Positions 1 to 14,077 of a DNA stretch of 40,589 nt are shown here, piece after piece; positions within the stretch are counted from its first letter, which is position 1, and every line of letters starts with the position of its first letter. This DNA is from Cyanobium sp. Prado107. Its GTDB lineage: Bacteria > Cyanobacteriota > Cyanobacteriia > PCC-6307 > Cyanobiaceae. Location: contig JALOOQ010000005.1 in the NCBI GenBank assembly GCA_025454305.1, positions 1 through 40,589 on the forward strand, given 5' to 3'. Below the pieces are notes generated by a model. It was not told where the DNA came from. It did no database searches and worked only from the letters and a program-made list of their open reading frames with translations. Both the position numbers and the translations under genes were made by a program.

Positions 1-1
1 G

Positions 2-805
2 GAAACCCCCACCGGCTACTGGCAGCTGGCGATGGCCTGCCGCGGCCTCTCGGCGGCCTGCACGGCCCTGGAGACCCCCGTCACCGGCGGCAACGTGTCG
101 CTCTACAACGAGACCCGGCTGCCCGACGGCAGCATGCAGCCGATCCACCCCACCCCGGTGGTGGGCATGGTGGGCCTGGTGCACGATCTGGCCCATGTGC
201 GCGGTCAGGCCTGGCGCACGGCCGGCGACGCCATCTGGCTGTTGGGGGTGCCGCTGAGCGAGGCCGGTGATCCACGCGTGACGCTGGCCGGCAGCAGCTA
301 CCTTGAGCGCATCCACGGCGTCCTCACCGGCCGGCCCCCGGTGATCGATCTCGCCCTGGAGAAGGTGGTGCAGGCCTTCCTGCGGCGGGCCATCGCCGCA
401 GGTCTGGTGGCCTCCGCCCATGATCTCAGCGACGGCGGCCTGGCGGTGGCCCTGGCCGAAGCCTGCGTCGCCACATCCGCGGAGGCAGCACTGGGAGCCG
501 ATCTCGACCTGCCTGCGGCGGTCGAGGGGCGACTCGATCGGCTGCTGTTCGCCGAGGGAGGCGCGCGCATCCTGGTGAGCGTGCCGGCGGAGCGTTCCGA
601 CCACTGGCAGGCCGCCCTGGAGGCGGCTGCGGCGGGCGCCGCAGCGCTACCCGCCGAACGGCTGGGCCAGGTGCAGGCCAGCCCGCGGCTGAGCCTGCGC
701 CAGGGCGACCAGGTGCTGATCGACCTGGCGGTGGACGACCTGCGGCGCAGCTTCGAGCAGGCGATCCCCCGCCGCCTCGGCCCGGATCTTCCTCCCACGG
801 CCTGA
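2..805 (+). CDS. purL: Phosphoribosylformylglycinamidine synthase subunit PurL, C-terminal part (5' truncated by window edge)
   Basis: Frame is open from base 2 (ETPTGYWQLAMACRGLSAACTALETPVTGGNVSLYNE...), with PurL motifs TPVTGGNVSLYNE and SAHDLSDGGLAVALAE. Confidence 0.95.
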   Translation, partial: ETPTGYWQLAMACRGLSAACTALETPVTGGNVSLYNETRLPDGSMQPIHPTPVVGMVGLVHDLAHVRGQAWRTAGDAIWLLGVPLSEAGDPRVTLAGSSYLERIHGVLTGRPPVIDLALEKVVQAFLRRAIAAGLVASAHDLSDGGLAVALAEACVATSAEAALGADLDLPAAVEGRLDRLLFAEGGARILVSVPAERSDHWQAALEAAAAGAAALPAERLGQVQASPRLSLRQGDQVLIDLAVDDLRRSFEQAIPRRLGPDLPPTA

Positions 806-873
806 GGAAGCCCCGCGACTGCCGCTCCACTGCCGCTCCCACCGGGGGAGGTGTTCCGCACCCAGTTGTCGAG

Positions 874-2406
<1,533 letters not shown>

Positions 2407-2412
2407 CGCCCT

Positions 2413-4908
<2,496 letters not shown>

Positions 4909-5009
4909 CCGGTGCTGCGGTCTGAGGCCACACTGTGGCGCTCAGCCTACCGATCCCGACCGGACCGAACGGCGGCCGCTCCGGGATCGGCACGGCGAGG
5001 GGATCCGGG

Positions 5010-5891
5010 TCAGGAGCTGGCGTTCGCCTGGGCCCGCTCCACATCCACGCGCAGTTCCGGGATCTCCAGCAGACGACGGGTGGTGCTGCGCAGCCTCGGC
5101 CCCCACAGCTGCTCCTTCTGGTAGCTCTCGAGCACGTAGTTGGGCTCGGCGTCCAGCGCCTGAGCAGCCCGCTCCAGGGCTTCCCTGCGGCCCTCAGGGC
5201 CACGCTCGAACACGGCTGCGGCCAGGGCCAGGTTGGGTTCGGCGGCCTCGGGACGGATCTGCAGCACCCGGCGCCAGCGCTCGATCGCCCGTTCCGCCTT
5301 GCCCTGCTCGTACAGCACGAGGGCCTGGTTGTTGATCGCTTCCCAGAAGTCGCGGCGCAGCTCGGAGGCCCGCTCGAAAGCGGTGAGGGCCTGGGTGGGC
5401 TGATCGAGCAGGATGTGGGCATTGCCCACGTCGAAGAAGGCGCTGGCGTTGCGTGGGTCGCGCCGCAGACCCTGGCGGAGCAGCTCCAGGGCCTCGCCGG
5501 GGCGACCGTCCCGCAGGGCCAGGGATCCCTGGGCGAACCAGATGCCTGCGTTGTCCGGATCGAGTTCCCTGGCGCGCCCCAGCGAAAGCACCGCCGCTTC
5601 GGTCTGGTCGCTGCGCAGCTGCGCCTCAGCCAGCAGCACCCAGCCACGGGGATCGGCCGGCAGCATCTGCACCGTGAGGGCAGCCAGCCGCGCAGCGTCC
5701 TCCGCCTGGCCGAGCTGCAGCAGCCGTGCCGCCGCCTGGGCGATGCCCAGGGCCGCCCCTTCCAGTTCCTGGCGCTGGGGCACATACACGTAGGGCACCA
5801 GGGCCCGGGCCGGTTGAATGCCTCCGAGGCTCATCCCGAGCGCCAGGAGCGGAAGGATGCGCAGCAGAGTGCGCCGCCAGCGCGACGGCAT
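5010..5891 (-). CDS. TPR-repeat protein with N-terminal signal/anchor
   Basis: N-terminal hydrophobic segment and multiple TPR-like repeats (AGIWFAQGSLALRDGRPGEALELLRQGLRRDP...). Confidence 0.85.
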   Translation of the reverse strand: MPSRWRRTLLRILPLLALGMSLGGIQPARALVPYVYVPQRQELEGAALGIAQAAARLLQLGQAEDAARLAALTVQMLPADPRGWVLLAEAQLRSDQTEAAVLSLGRARELDPDNAGIWFAQGSLALRDGRPGEALELLRQGLRRDPRNASAFFDVGNAHILLDQPTQALTAFERASELRRDFWEAINNQALVLYEQGKAERAIERWRRVLQIRPEAAEPNLALAAAVFERGPEGRREALERAAQALDAEPNYVLESYQKEQLWGPRLRSTTRRLLEIPELRVDVERAQANASS

Positions 5892-5915
5892 CGGGAGCAG
5901 GCAATTCCACTCAGC

Positions 5916-6932
5916 CTAGGGATCGGCTTCCATCCGGCCCGCCAGCACGGCTCGGATGTTGCGCCGCCACATCCATGGCCGGATGCGCCGCAGTGCCGAG
6001 GCCCGCAATCTGACGTCCCATTCGGCGTCGCTCCAGGCGAGGGCTTCCCCGGCGTGCAGATTCAGCCACCAGGGCCGCGGCAGAAGATCCGCTTCGGTGC
6101 TGCTCTCGAGCGGCTGGTGGTTCCAGGGGCAGGCCTCCTGGCAGAGGTCGCAGCCCGCCACCCAGCCGTGCAGTGCGGTCCGGATGGCCTCGGGCAGCTC
6201 CGGGTCGCGGTTCTCGATCGTGTGGTAGGCAATGCAGCGGCGGCTGTCCACCACGAAGGGTTCGCGGATGGCACCGGTGGGGCAGGCGGGGATGCAGCGG
6301 CTGCAGCTGCCGCACAGGGCCTGGGCCGGGCTGTCCGCCGGCAGCTCCAGAGTGGTGAGCAGATGCCCCAGCAGCAGCCAGGAGCCGCGGCGGCGGTGGA
6401 TCAGGTTGCCGTGCTTGCCGATCCAGCCCAGCCCGGCCTCCTCGGCCCAGGCCTTGTCCATCAGCGGCGCGCTGTCCACACAGACGCGCCAGCGCACACC
6501 GTGCACCTGCTGCTCCAGCCAGCGGCCCAGTTGCCGCAGGCGCCCGTCGATCACCCGGTGGTAGTCGCGGCCCCAGCCGTAGCGGGCCACCTTCAGGGTG
6601 CCCGGGGCCCTGGCTGCCGCCACGTGATGGTTCAGTCCCACGGCCAGCAGGCTGCGCACCCCTGGCAGCAGGGTCTCCACCGCCCGCCGGCGTGGATCGG
6701 CCATCCAGCCCATCCCAGCCTGGTGTCCCCCTTTAAGCCAGCGCTCCAGGGCAGCCGTGCGCAGCTGCATCCGCTCACCGCCCGGGACGGCGGCGATCCC
6801 CACTGGATCGAAGCCCAGGCTCCGGGCCCGTTCCCGGAGCCGAGCCGCCAGCGCCGTGGCAGAGCCGGCCGTCACCCGTACACTTGCGCAACTTTCCCAG
6901 TCTGTAGCGCTTGACTCCGAGTACCGCCTCAA
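5916..6932 (-). CDS. queG: Epoxyqueuosine reductase QueG (true start may be internal)
   Basis: Two 4Fe-4S motifs CGSCSRCIPACPTGAI and CDLCQEACPWN; KHGNLIHRRRGSWLLLGHLLT. Confidence 0.93.
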   Translation of the reverse strand: MRRYSESSATDWESCASVRVTAGSATALAARLRERARSLGFDPVGIAAVPGGERMQLRTAALERWLKGGHQAGMGWMADPRRRAVETLLPGVRSLLAVGLNHHVAAARAPGTLKVARYGWGRDYHRVIDGRLRQLGRWLEQQVHGVRWRVCVDSAPLMDKAWAEEAGLGWIGKHGNLIHRRRGSWLLLGHLLTTLELPADSPAQALCGSCSRCIPACPTGAIREPFVVDSRRCIAYHTIENRDPELPEAIRTALHGWVAGCDLCQEACPWNHQPLESSTEADLLPRPWWLNLHAGEALAWSDAEWDVRLRASALRRIRPWMWRRNIRAVLAGRMEADP

Positions 6933-7585
6933 CGGGCCGCATCGCCCAGCTTCTGCGTTGGCTGGGCCTCACCCTCGTGGTGCTGATGGGGCTTCAGCTC
7001 ACCCCGCTGCTGGTGAACTGGAACTGGGATCTGGAGGCCTTCCGCCAGGTGTTCCTCGACCGGCTCGTGGGCGAGGGTCCCATGGCGCTGGTGGGTCTGC
7101 TGCTGATGCTGGTCGCCCAGCGGGTCGAGGGCCCCTCGTCCCGCACCCCTCTGCGCTGGCTCGTGGGCGTGCTCGCTGCCCTGCTGGCGATCGCCATGGT
7201 GGTGGCGGTGCCGCTGTCCCTGAGTAGCGAGGCAGCGATGGCCCAGGAGGCTCAGCAGCAGGAGGCGGCGATCGCCCAGCAGGCGATGCAGGTGGAGATG
7301 CAGAAGCAGCAGATCGAGAATCCGGGCTTCGTGGACCAGCTGATCGCCGAGGCAGAGAAGGAGGGACGCATTCCTCCCCAGGCCACCGACGCGGAGAAGA
7401 AGAAACGGGCCCGTGAGTTCATCGACACCCAGATCAGGCCTCAGCTGGAGCAGGCGGAGAAGCAGGTTGCCCAGGCACGCTTCGCCCGCAACCTGGGGCT
7501 GCAGCAGCGCCGCTTCGGCGTCACCGGACGTGCCGCCGCTCTGGCCGTCGCCTTCGTCCTGGTGGCGGTGGTGGCCCTGGTGTGA
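6911..7585 (+). CDS. HpsJ-like cyanobacterial membrane protein
   Basis: Two N-terminal and one C-terminal TM segments around a Gln-rich coiled coil (AQEAQQQEAAIAQQAMQVEMQKQQIENPGFVDQLIAEAEKEGRIP). Confidence 0.6.
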   Translation: MTPSTASTGRIAQLLRWLGLTLVVLMGLQLTPLLVNWNWDLEAFRQVFLDRLVGEGPMALVGLLLMLVAQRVEGPSSRTPLRWLVGVLAALLAIAMVVAVPLSLSSEAAMAQEAQQQEAAIAQQAMQVEMQKQQIENPGFVDQLIAEAEKEGRIPPQATDAEKKKRAREFIDTQIRPQLEQAEKQVAQARFARNLGLQQRRFGVTGRAAALAVAFVLVAVVALV

Positions 7586-7694
7586 GCACAGGTCCCGGCC
7601 TGATCCACACGTTCTCTCTCCCTGATGCTCGAGGGGGAACCCTGCCTGGCTAAGTTGCCTGTCTCAGCAGACGGCCGGAACGCGGGGTTTTGCC

Positions 7695-8423
7695 TTGGTT
7701 CAATCCAGTCCCAGACCTGACGAGCCCCTGGTGGGCCGGCTCCAGCAGGACCTGAAGAACGACCTGATCGCAGGCCTGCTGGTGGTCATCCCCCTGGCCA
7801 CGACCATCTGGCTGGCCACCACCGTCAGCCGTTTCGTGCTGGCTTTCCTCACCACGATTCCCAAGCAGTTCAATCCCTTCAACACCCTCAATCCGCTTCT
7901 CCAGGAGCTGATCAATCTCGGGGTGGGTCTGCTGGTGCCACTGCTGGGCATCCTGCTGATCGGCCTGATGGCCCGCAACATCGTGGGCCGCTGGTTGCTT
8001 GAATTCGGGGAGGGCACCCTGCTGCGCATCCCCCTCGCCGGTTCGGTCTACAAGACCCTCAAGCAGCTTCTGGAAACCTTTCTGCAGGGCAATGCCACCC
8101 GCTTTCGCCGTGTCGTGCTCGTGGAGTATCCAAGCGAGGGCCTCTATGCCCTGGGTTTCGTCACCGGTCCCCTCGGCACCACCCTCCAGAGCGGCTTCGC
8201 CGAGCCGATGCTGAGCGTGTTCATTCCCACCGCACCGAATCCCACCACCGGCTGGTACACCGTGGTGCCGGAGCGTTCGGTGAAGGACCTCGACCTGACG
8301 GTGGAGGATGCCTTCCGCACCATCATCTCGGCGGGCATCGTCAGCCCCGATGAGCGCGAAGCCCCCTCAAACCGCAGTTTCTCCAGCCTTCTGGCCCAGC
8401 TCCGGGCCCCCCAGATGTCCTGA
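7695..8423 (+). CDS. DUF502 family membrane protein (TTG start)
   Basis: LQQDLKNDLIAGLLVVIPLATTIWL, VPLLGILLIGLMARNIVGRWLLEFGE, IPLAGSVYKTLKQ are typical of DUF502. Confidence 0.88.
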   Translation: MVQSSPRPDEPLVGRLQQDLKNDLIAGLLVVIPLATTIWLATTVSRFVLAFLTTIPKQFNPFNTLNPLLQELINLGVGLLVPLLGILLIGLMARNIVGRWLLEFGEGTLLRIPLAGSVYKTLKQLLETFLQGNATRFRRVVLVEYPSEGLYALGFVTGPLGTTLQSGFAEPMLSVFIPTAPNPTTGWYTVVPERSVKDLDLTVEDAFRTIISAGIVSPDEREAPSNRSFSSLLAQLRAPQMS

Positions 8424-9073
8424 TGCCCAGTCGCAGTCTCTCCCGTGAACTGGCCCTGCTGATGCTGGGCCAGACCAGTGACCGTGGCTCCACGGGGGGG
8501 GACCGGGGGCCGGCTGCCCCTGAGCCGCCGCTCGATGAGCTGCTGCAGCAGGCCCTGGCCACCCTCACCCAGCACGTGCGCGAGGCCCTGGACCAGTCCG
8601 CCGCCGATCTGCAGACCGCCCAGCAGCAGCTGCTCGACAGCGAGCTCCAGGAGCAGGGTGCCGACCAGCTGCCGCGGGTGCGCCAGCATCTCCAGCAGGG
8701 TCTGGCGGCCGCCGAACAGGCCCTGAACCGCCTCTCCGCCAGTCTCGAGCTGCCGCGCCTGCTGCTGCTGGCCGATCAGGAGGAGGTGCGGCGCGGGGCC
8801 GTCGAGCGCACCCGGGCGGTGCTGCGTGACCGTGAAGGCATCGACCGCCGGCTCGATGCCGTGATGGAGGGCTGGCGGCTGGGCCGACTGCCCCGCATCG
8901 ACCGCGACATCCTGCGTCTGGCCGCCGTGGATCTGACCGACTTCGGCACCCCCGCTGCGGTGGCCTGCAGCGAGGCCGTGGAACTGGCCAACCGCTACAG
9001 CGACGAGCAGGGCCGGCGCATGATCAACGGCGTCCTCCGCCGCTTCACCACCGCCGCCGGCAGGGGAGCCTGA
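8423..9073 (+). CDS. nusB: Transcription antitermination factor NusB
   Basis: MPSRSLSRELALLMLGQ; GRLPRIDRDILRLAAVDL; AVACSEAVELANRYSDEQGRRMINGVL; ATG overlaps the upstream TGA. Confidence 0.93.
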   Translation: MPSRSLSRELALLMLGQTSDRGSTGGDRGPAAPEPPLDELLQQALATLTQHVREALDQSAADLQTAQQQLLDSELQEQGADQLPRVRQHLQQGLAAAEQALNRLSASLELPRLLLLADQEEVRRGAVERTRAVLRDREGIDRRLDAVMEGWRLGRLPRIDRDILRLAAVDLTDFGTPAAVACSEAVELANRYSDEQGRRMINGVLRRFTTAAGRGA

Positions 9074-10579
9074 TGGTCTTCGACTGGTTCAAACGCACCC
9101 TGCGGCCCCAGTCAGCCCCAGCCGAGCCGGCAGCAGCCGAGGCTCCGGCAGCGCCGGAGCAGCCTGCGGTGGAGCCGGCGGATGGCGAGTCCCCCGCGCC
9201 TGAGCCGGTCACCCCGGAATCCGCGGAACCCTCCCAGCCGCCTTCGGCCCCGTCGCCCGCGTTCTCCCAGGGCACGGCCGACACCCCGACGCTTCAACCC
9301 ACCGGCCACCCCAGCTCCCAGCCCAGCTCCCACCTCTCCGAAGATGCCCTGGCCTGGGCGCGCGAGGCCTACGCCCGGCTCAAGGCCGAGCAGCAGATGA
9401 GGCAGCAGGCCGCTCCCGAGCAGCCCCGGCCGCAACCCCGAGCTGAACCCGAACCGGCCGCGGAAGCGGCCAGCACCGCCCCACCGTCCACTTCTCCACC
9501 GCCCACCCGAACCCGGGGCCGATGCAGCGGGCCAGCCGGCTGAAGCCGACAGCGCCGAGCCCCGGCTGGGGGCCTTCGATGACACCTTCACCTGGTCGGC
9601 CGAGGTGCTGGCGGCCCAGGGCAGGCGGGTCGATCAGGTGTCGCTGGAGGAGATCGACTGGCTGGGCCGGCTGCGCCAGGGTCTGGAGAAAACCAGGCGC
9701 GGCTTCGTCACCCAGTTGCTCGACAGCCTCGGCGACGACCCCCTCAGCCCTGAACTCCTCGATGACCTCGAGACCGCCCTGCTGCGGGCCGACGTGGGCG
9801 TGAGCGCCACCGATCGGGTGCTCGAGGCCCTGCGCCAGCGGCTCAACGAGGAAGTGGTGGATTCAGCCGAGGGACTTCGGTTCCTCAAGGAGCAGCTGCG
9901 CGGGATTCTCGATGGCCCCATCGAGGCCAGCGGTGTGCCCCTGCTCGCTCCCCAGCATGAGCGTCTCAACGTGTGGCTGATGGTGGGGGTGAACGGCGTG
10001 GGCAAGACCACCACCCTCGGCAAGCTCGCCAACCTGGCCGTGCGCAGCGGCTACAGCTGCCTGATCGCCGCCGCCGACACCTTCCGGGCCGCCGCGGTGC
10101 AGCAGGTGGAGGCCTGGGGGGAGCGCAGCCATGTGCCGGTGATCGCCAACCCCAGCGCCAACGCCGACCCCGCGGCCGTCGTCTACGACGCCATCGGTGC
10201 GGCCAAGGCCAAGGGCACGGAGCTGGTGCTCGTGGACACGGCCGGCCGGCTGCAGACCAAGCACAACCTGATGGAGGAGCTCTCCAAGGTGCGCCGCATC
10301 ATCGACAGGCTGGCCCCCGATGCCGCGGTGGAGTCCCTGCTGGTGCTCGATGCCAGCCAGGGGCAGAACGGCCTTCGCCAGGCGATGGCCTTTGCCACCG
10401 CCGCCGGTCTCACCGGGGTGGTGATCACCAAGCTCGACGGCAGCGCCCGCGGTGGCGTCGCCTTGGCGGTTGCGTCCGAGGCCGGTCTGCCGATCCGGTT
10501 CATCGGCGCCGGTGAGGGGATCCGCGACCTGCGGCCCTTCAACAGCTTCGAATTCGTCGAGGCGCTGCTGGCGGGCTGA
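9073..10579 (+). CDS. ftsY: Signal recognition particle receptor FtsY, with an apparent frameshift around 9495-9541 (ORF 9073-9543 plus NG-domain ORF 9605-10579)
   Basis: NG GTPase motifs GVNGVGKTTTLGKLAN, DTFRAAAVQQ, DTAGRLQTKHNLM, TKLDGSARGG; frame-2 translation upstream of 9605 continues as ADAAGQPAEADSAEPRLGAFDDTFTWSAEVLAAQGRR, joining the acidic N-domain of frame 1. Confidence 0.92.
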
Positions 10580-10605
10580 GGTCAGACGGGGCCAGCGGGT
10601 CTATC

Positions 10606-12051
10606 TTGCGGCTCCCCCGCGGCAGCTCGGTGAGCCAGACGCCGCCAGCTCTGCCCCAGCAGCCCCCGCTCTCCCCCGGCGCGTCGCTGCGGCAGCTGCT
10701 CGACAGCCTCAACCGGGAGCAGCGCCGCAACCAGGAGCTGCTGGCTTCGCTGGGTTTCGTGCTGCGCAGCTTCACCAACCTCAGCCGCCTGCTGGAGCTG
10801 GTGCCGCTGGTGGCCGCGCGTCTGGTGGAGGCCGACGGTGCCCTGCTCGTGCCCTTCCACGAGGACGGTCGCCTCTGGCGCGACCAGGTGCATGCCTCGC
10901 CCCTCAAGCGCGCTGCCGAGCTCGTGCGCCGCTTCGCCGCTCTGCCCGACGGCGAGCTGACGGCCGCCGGCCAGGGCGCGGACGACGGTGAAGGGGAGCG
11001 GGCCGCCCGGCTGGATCAGCGGGTGCTGCGGCTGCTGGGCCGGGCCGAGGTGTTCGCCACGTCCGTGGTGGCCCGCGGCCGACAGCGCGGCCGGCTGTAC
11101 GTGTTCAGCGAGCGGGAGGATTTCTGCTGGAGCGAAGTGCACCGGCGGCACGTGCAGCTGGTGGCTGATCTCACCGCTGTGGCCCTGGAGAACGAGGTGC
11201 TGCAGCAGGACATGCGCCGCCATGAGCGGGTGGATCGGCAGCTCAGCATCGGCGCCGAGATCCAGGCCCAGCTGGTGCCGGACCGCTGTCCGGTGATCGA
11301 GGGGGTGGAGCTGGCGGCCCGTTGCCGCCCAGCCTTCGAGGTGGGCGGCGACTACTACGACTTCATCCCCACACGCCCCCGCCTGCAGGGCCGCCGCCGG
11401 GAGCGCGGCCGCTGGGCGGTGGCGATGGGCGATGTGATGGGGAAGGGGTTGCCGGCGGGGCTGCTGATGACCCTGGTGCGGGGGATGCTGCGCGCCGGGG
11501 CGCTCAGCGGCCATGCCCCCGATCGGATTCTTCGCGACCTCAACCAGCTGGCCCAGGAGGACCTCTCCCAGTCGCACCGGTTCGTGACGCTCTTCTATGC
11601 CGACTTCGATCCTCTCACCCGGCTGCTGCGCTACAGCAACGCCGCCCACAATCCACCGCTGCTCTGGCGGCGGCGCCTCAACCGCGTCGAACGGCTGGAT
11701 GCCCCGGGGCTGCTGATCGGCCTGCAGAGCGAGGCCGACTACGGAATGGAATCGATCGTGCTCGAGCCTGGCGATGTGGTGCTCTTCTACACCGATGGCG
11801 TCACCGAGGCCCGGGGATTCAGCGGCGAGCGCTACGAGGAGGATCGCCTGTGCCGCAGCCTGCAGGTGGCCAGCCGCTCCGGCACCGGGGCCCAGGCCAT
11901 CCTCGATCAGCTGTTCGCCCGCCTCGATCGCTTCGTGGGTCCGGATCGGCAGCTGGAGGACGATGCCTCCATGCTGGTGTTCAAGGTGCAGGAAGAGGTG
12001 ATGCTGCCCCCCCTCCCCCAGGGCGGCCCCGGCAGCCGAGTGGCAAGCTGA
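10606..12051 (+). CDS. GAF-like + PP2C/SpoIIE (RsbU-type) protein phosphatase
   Basis: FEVGGDYYDFIP, VAMGDVMGKGLPAGLLM, LEPGDVVLFYTDGVTEAR; N-terminal GAF-like segment; start uncertain. Confidence 0.88.
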   Translation: MRLPRGSSVSQTPPALPQQPPLSPGASLRQLLDSLNREQRRNQELLASLGFVLRSFTNLSRLLELVPLVAARLVEADGALLVPFHEDGRLWRDQVHASPLKRAAELVRRFAALPDGELTAAGQGADDGEGERAARLDQRVLRLLGRAEVFATSVVARGRQRGRLYVFSEREDFCWSEVHRRHVQLVADLTAVALENEVLQQDMRRHERVDRQLSIGAEIQAQLVPDRCPVIEGVELAARCRPAFEVGGDYYDFIPTRPRLQGRRRERGRWAVAMGDVMGKGLPAGLLMTLVRGMLRAGALSGHAPDRILRDLNQLAQEDLSQSHRFVTLFYADFDPLTRLLRYSNAAHNPPLLWRRRLNRVERLDAPGLLIGLQSEADYGMESIVLEPGDVVLFYTDGVTEARGFSGERYEEDRLCRSLQVASRSGTGAQAILDQLFARLDRFVGPDRQLEDDASMLVFKVQEEVMLPPLPQGGPGSRVAS

Positions 12052-12084
12052 GCCCCAGCCCGCGCTGTCGCTGAGCCCCCGTCC

Positions 12085-13524
12085 ATGGCCGTCGATTCCA
12101 CCGCGTCCGCCTGGAGCCAGCGCTTCGACCAGGGCCTTCATCCGGCGATCGAGCGCTTCAACGCCTCGATCGGTTTCGACATCACCCTGCTGCAGGAGGA
12201 CCTCGACGGCTCGATCGCCCACGCACGCATGCTGGGTCGCTGCGGCGTGATCAGCGAGGCCGAGGCCGAGGAACTGATCGGCGGGCTGGAGCAGGTGCGG
12301 GCCGAGGCGGCCCTGGGTGAGTTCAACCCCGGCCTGGAGGCAGAAGATGTGCACTTCGCCGTGGAGCGGCGGCTGATCGAGCTGCTCGGGCCCCTGGGCA
12401 AGAAGCTGCACACCGGCCGCTCCCGCAACGACCAGGTGGGCACCGACATCCGTCTGTGGCTGCGCCGCCGGATCGATGCCATCGATGGCGCCCTGCTGCG
12501 CTTCCAGCGGGCCCTGCTCGAGCAGGCCGAGCGCCATGCCGACACCCTGATCCCCGGCTACACCCACCTGCAGCGGGCCCAGCCCCTCTGCCTGGCCCAT
12601 CACCTGCTGGCCTATGTGGAGATGGCCGAGCGCGACCGCCAGCGCCTGGCCGATGTGCGCCGGCGGGTCAACATCTGCCCCCTGGGGGCGGCGGCCCTGG
12701 CCGGCACGCCGGTGCCGATCGATCGCCGCGCCACCGCCGCCGAGCTCGGCTTTGACGCCATTTACGCCAACAGCCTCGATGCGGTGAGCGACCGGGATTT
12801 CGCCGTGGAGTTCATGGCGGCGGGTTCCCTGGTGCTGGCCCACCTCAGCCGTCTGGCCGAAGAGGTGATCCTCTGGGCCAGTGAGGAGTTCGGTTTTGTC
12901 GCCCTCAGCGATCGCTGCGCCACCGGCAGCAGCCTGATGCCCCAGAAGAAGAACCCCGATGTGCCGGAGCTGGTGCGGGGCAAGAGCGGGCGCGTATTCG
13001 GCCACCTGATGGGCCTGCTCACGATGATCAAGGGCCTGCCCCTCGCCTACAACAAGGACTTCCAGGAAGACAAGGAAGCCCTCTTCGACGGCGTGAAAAC
13101 GGTGCTGGATTGTCTGGAGGCCATGGCGATCCTCTTCGAGGAGGGGCTGGAGTTCCGGCCCCAGCGGCTGGAGGCGGCGGTGGGCTCCGATTTTTCCAAC
13201 GCCACCGATGTGGCCGACTACCTGGTGACCCGGGGAGTGCCCTTCCGCGAGGCCTATCAGCTGGTGGGCGGCCTGGTGAAGACCTGCCTGGCCGAGGGGC
13301 TGCTGCTCCGGCAGCTGCCGCTGGAGCGCTGGCAGCAGCTGCATCCCGCCTTCGAGGCCGACATCTTCGCGGCGATCGAACCCCGCCAGGTGGTGGCGGC
13401 CCGCCGCAGCGAGGGTGGCACCGGCTTCGAGCAGGTGCGGGCACAGCTGGAGGTGCTGCGGCAGCGGCTGGGCCCGGCCAGGGCTGAACCGCAACCGAAT
13501 CCTGCCCCTAGGCTGGGCGGTTGA
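12085..13524 (+). CDS. argH: Argininosuccinate lyase
   Basis: [61 protein letters not shown]. Confidence 0.97.
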   Translation: MAVDSTASAWSQRFDQGLHPAIERFNASIGFDITLLQEDLDGSIAHARMLGRCGVISEAEAEELIGGLEQVRAEAALGEFNPGLEAEDVHFAVERRLIELLGPLGKKLHTGRSRNDQVGTDIRLWLRRRIDAIDGALLRFQRALLEQAERHADTLIPGYTHLQRAQPLCLAHHLLAYVEMAERDRQRLADVRRRVNICPLGAAALAGTPVPIDRRATAAELGFDAIYANSLDAVSDRDFAVEFMAAGSLVLAHLSRLAEEVILWASEEFGFVALSDRCATGSSLMPQKKNPDVPELVRGKSGRVFGHLMGLLTMIKGLPLAYNKDFQEDKEALFDGVKTVLDCLEAMAILFEEGLEFRPQRLEAAVGSDFSNATDVADYLVTRGVPFREAYQLVGGLVKTCLAEGLLLRQLPLERWQQLHPAFEADIFAAIEPRQVVAARRSEGGTGFEQVRAQLEVLRQRLGPARAEPQPNPAPRLGG

Positions 13525-13561
13525 CAGGCCTGGGTTCCTTTCCCCGCCTGACCCCCTGGAC

Positions 13562-14077
13562 GTGAGCATCTTTGTCGGCAATCTGCCCTTCCGCGCTGAG
13601 CAGGAGGATGTGGTGGAGCTGTTTTCCCCCTTCGGGGATGTGGTCAACTGCTCGTTGCCCCTTGAGCGGGACACCGGCCGCAAGCGCGGTTTCGCCTTCG
13701 TGGAGATGGCCGACCCGGAGATGGAAGCCCGCGCCATCGAGGCGCTTCAGGGCGCTGAATTGATGGGTCGCCCGCTGCGCATCAACCGGGCCGAACCCCG
13801 CGGCAGCGCCCCTCGCCGCCCCTCCGGAGGCTATGGCGGCGGTGGCAGTGGTTACGGCGGTGGCGAGGGTGGCGGCCAGGGCGGCGGCGGCCATGGTGCC
13901 GGCGGCCCGAGGGGGTCGGGGGCCCGTGGCTGGGAAGACCGCAGCTATGGCGGCGGCACGCCCGAGGCAGGTTTCGAGGCCGGTCGCACCCGCCGCCGTC
14001 GCAGCGGCGGCGCGGGTGGCGGGTTTGACGGTGGCTTTCAGGACAGCGACGGCGGCTATCCCGGCGCGGAGGGCTGA
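13562..14077 (+). CDS. RRM-type glycine-rich RNA-binding protein (GTG start)
   Basis: VSIFVGNLPFRAEQEDV (RNP2), RKRGFAFVEMADPEMEARAIEALQGAELMGRPLRINRAEPR (RNP1), Gly-rich C-terminal tail. Confidence 0.92.
   Translation: MSIFVGNLPFRAEQEDVVELFSPFGDVVNCSLPLERDTGRKRGFAFVEMADPEMEARAIEALQGAELMGRPLRINRAEPRGSAPRRPSGGYGGGGSGYGGGEGGGQGGGGHGAGGPRGSGARGWEDRSYGGGTPEAGFEAGRTRRRRSGGAGGGFDGGFQDSDGGYPGAEG

Noticed and set aside
4935-6914. 659-aa plus-strand ORF opposite the TPR protein and queG
   Set aside because: Antisense shadow ORF; QueG Fe-S motifs lie on the minus strand
10582-13737. 1051-aa minus-strand ORF spanning three genes
   Set aside because: His/Gln/Gly/Ala-rich antisense frame across rsbU-like, argH and the RRM gene; a by-product of high-GC codon use, while the sense genes are unambiguous
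13827-13920. Gly-rich repetitive stretch in the RRM protein (GGYGGGGSGYGGGEGGGQGGGG)
   Set aside because: Expected low-complexity tail of cyanobacterial glycine-rich RNA-binding proteins, not a novel repeat element
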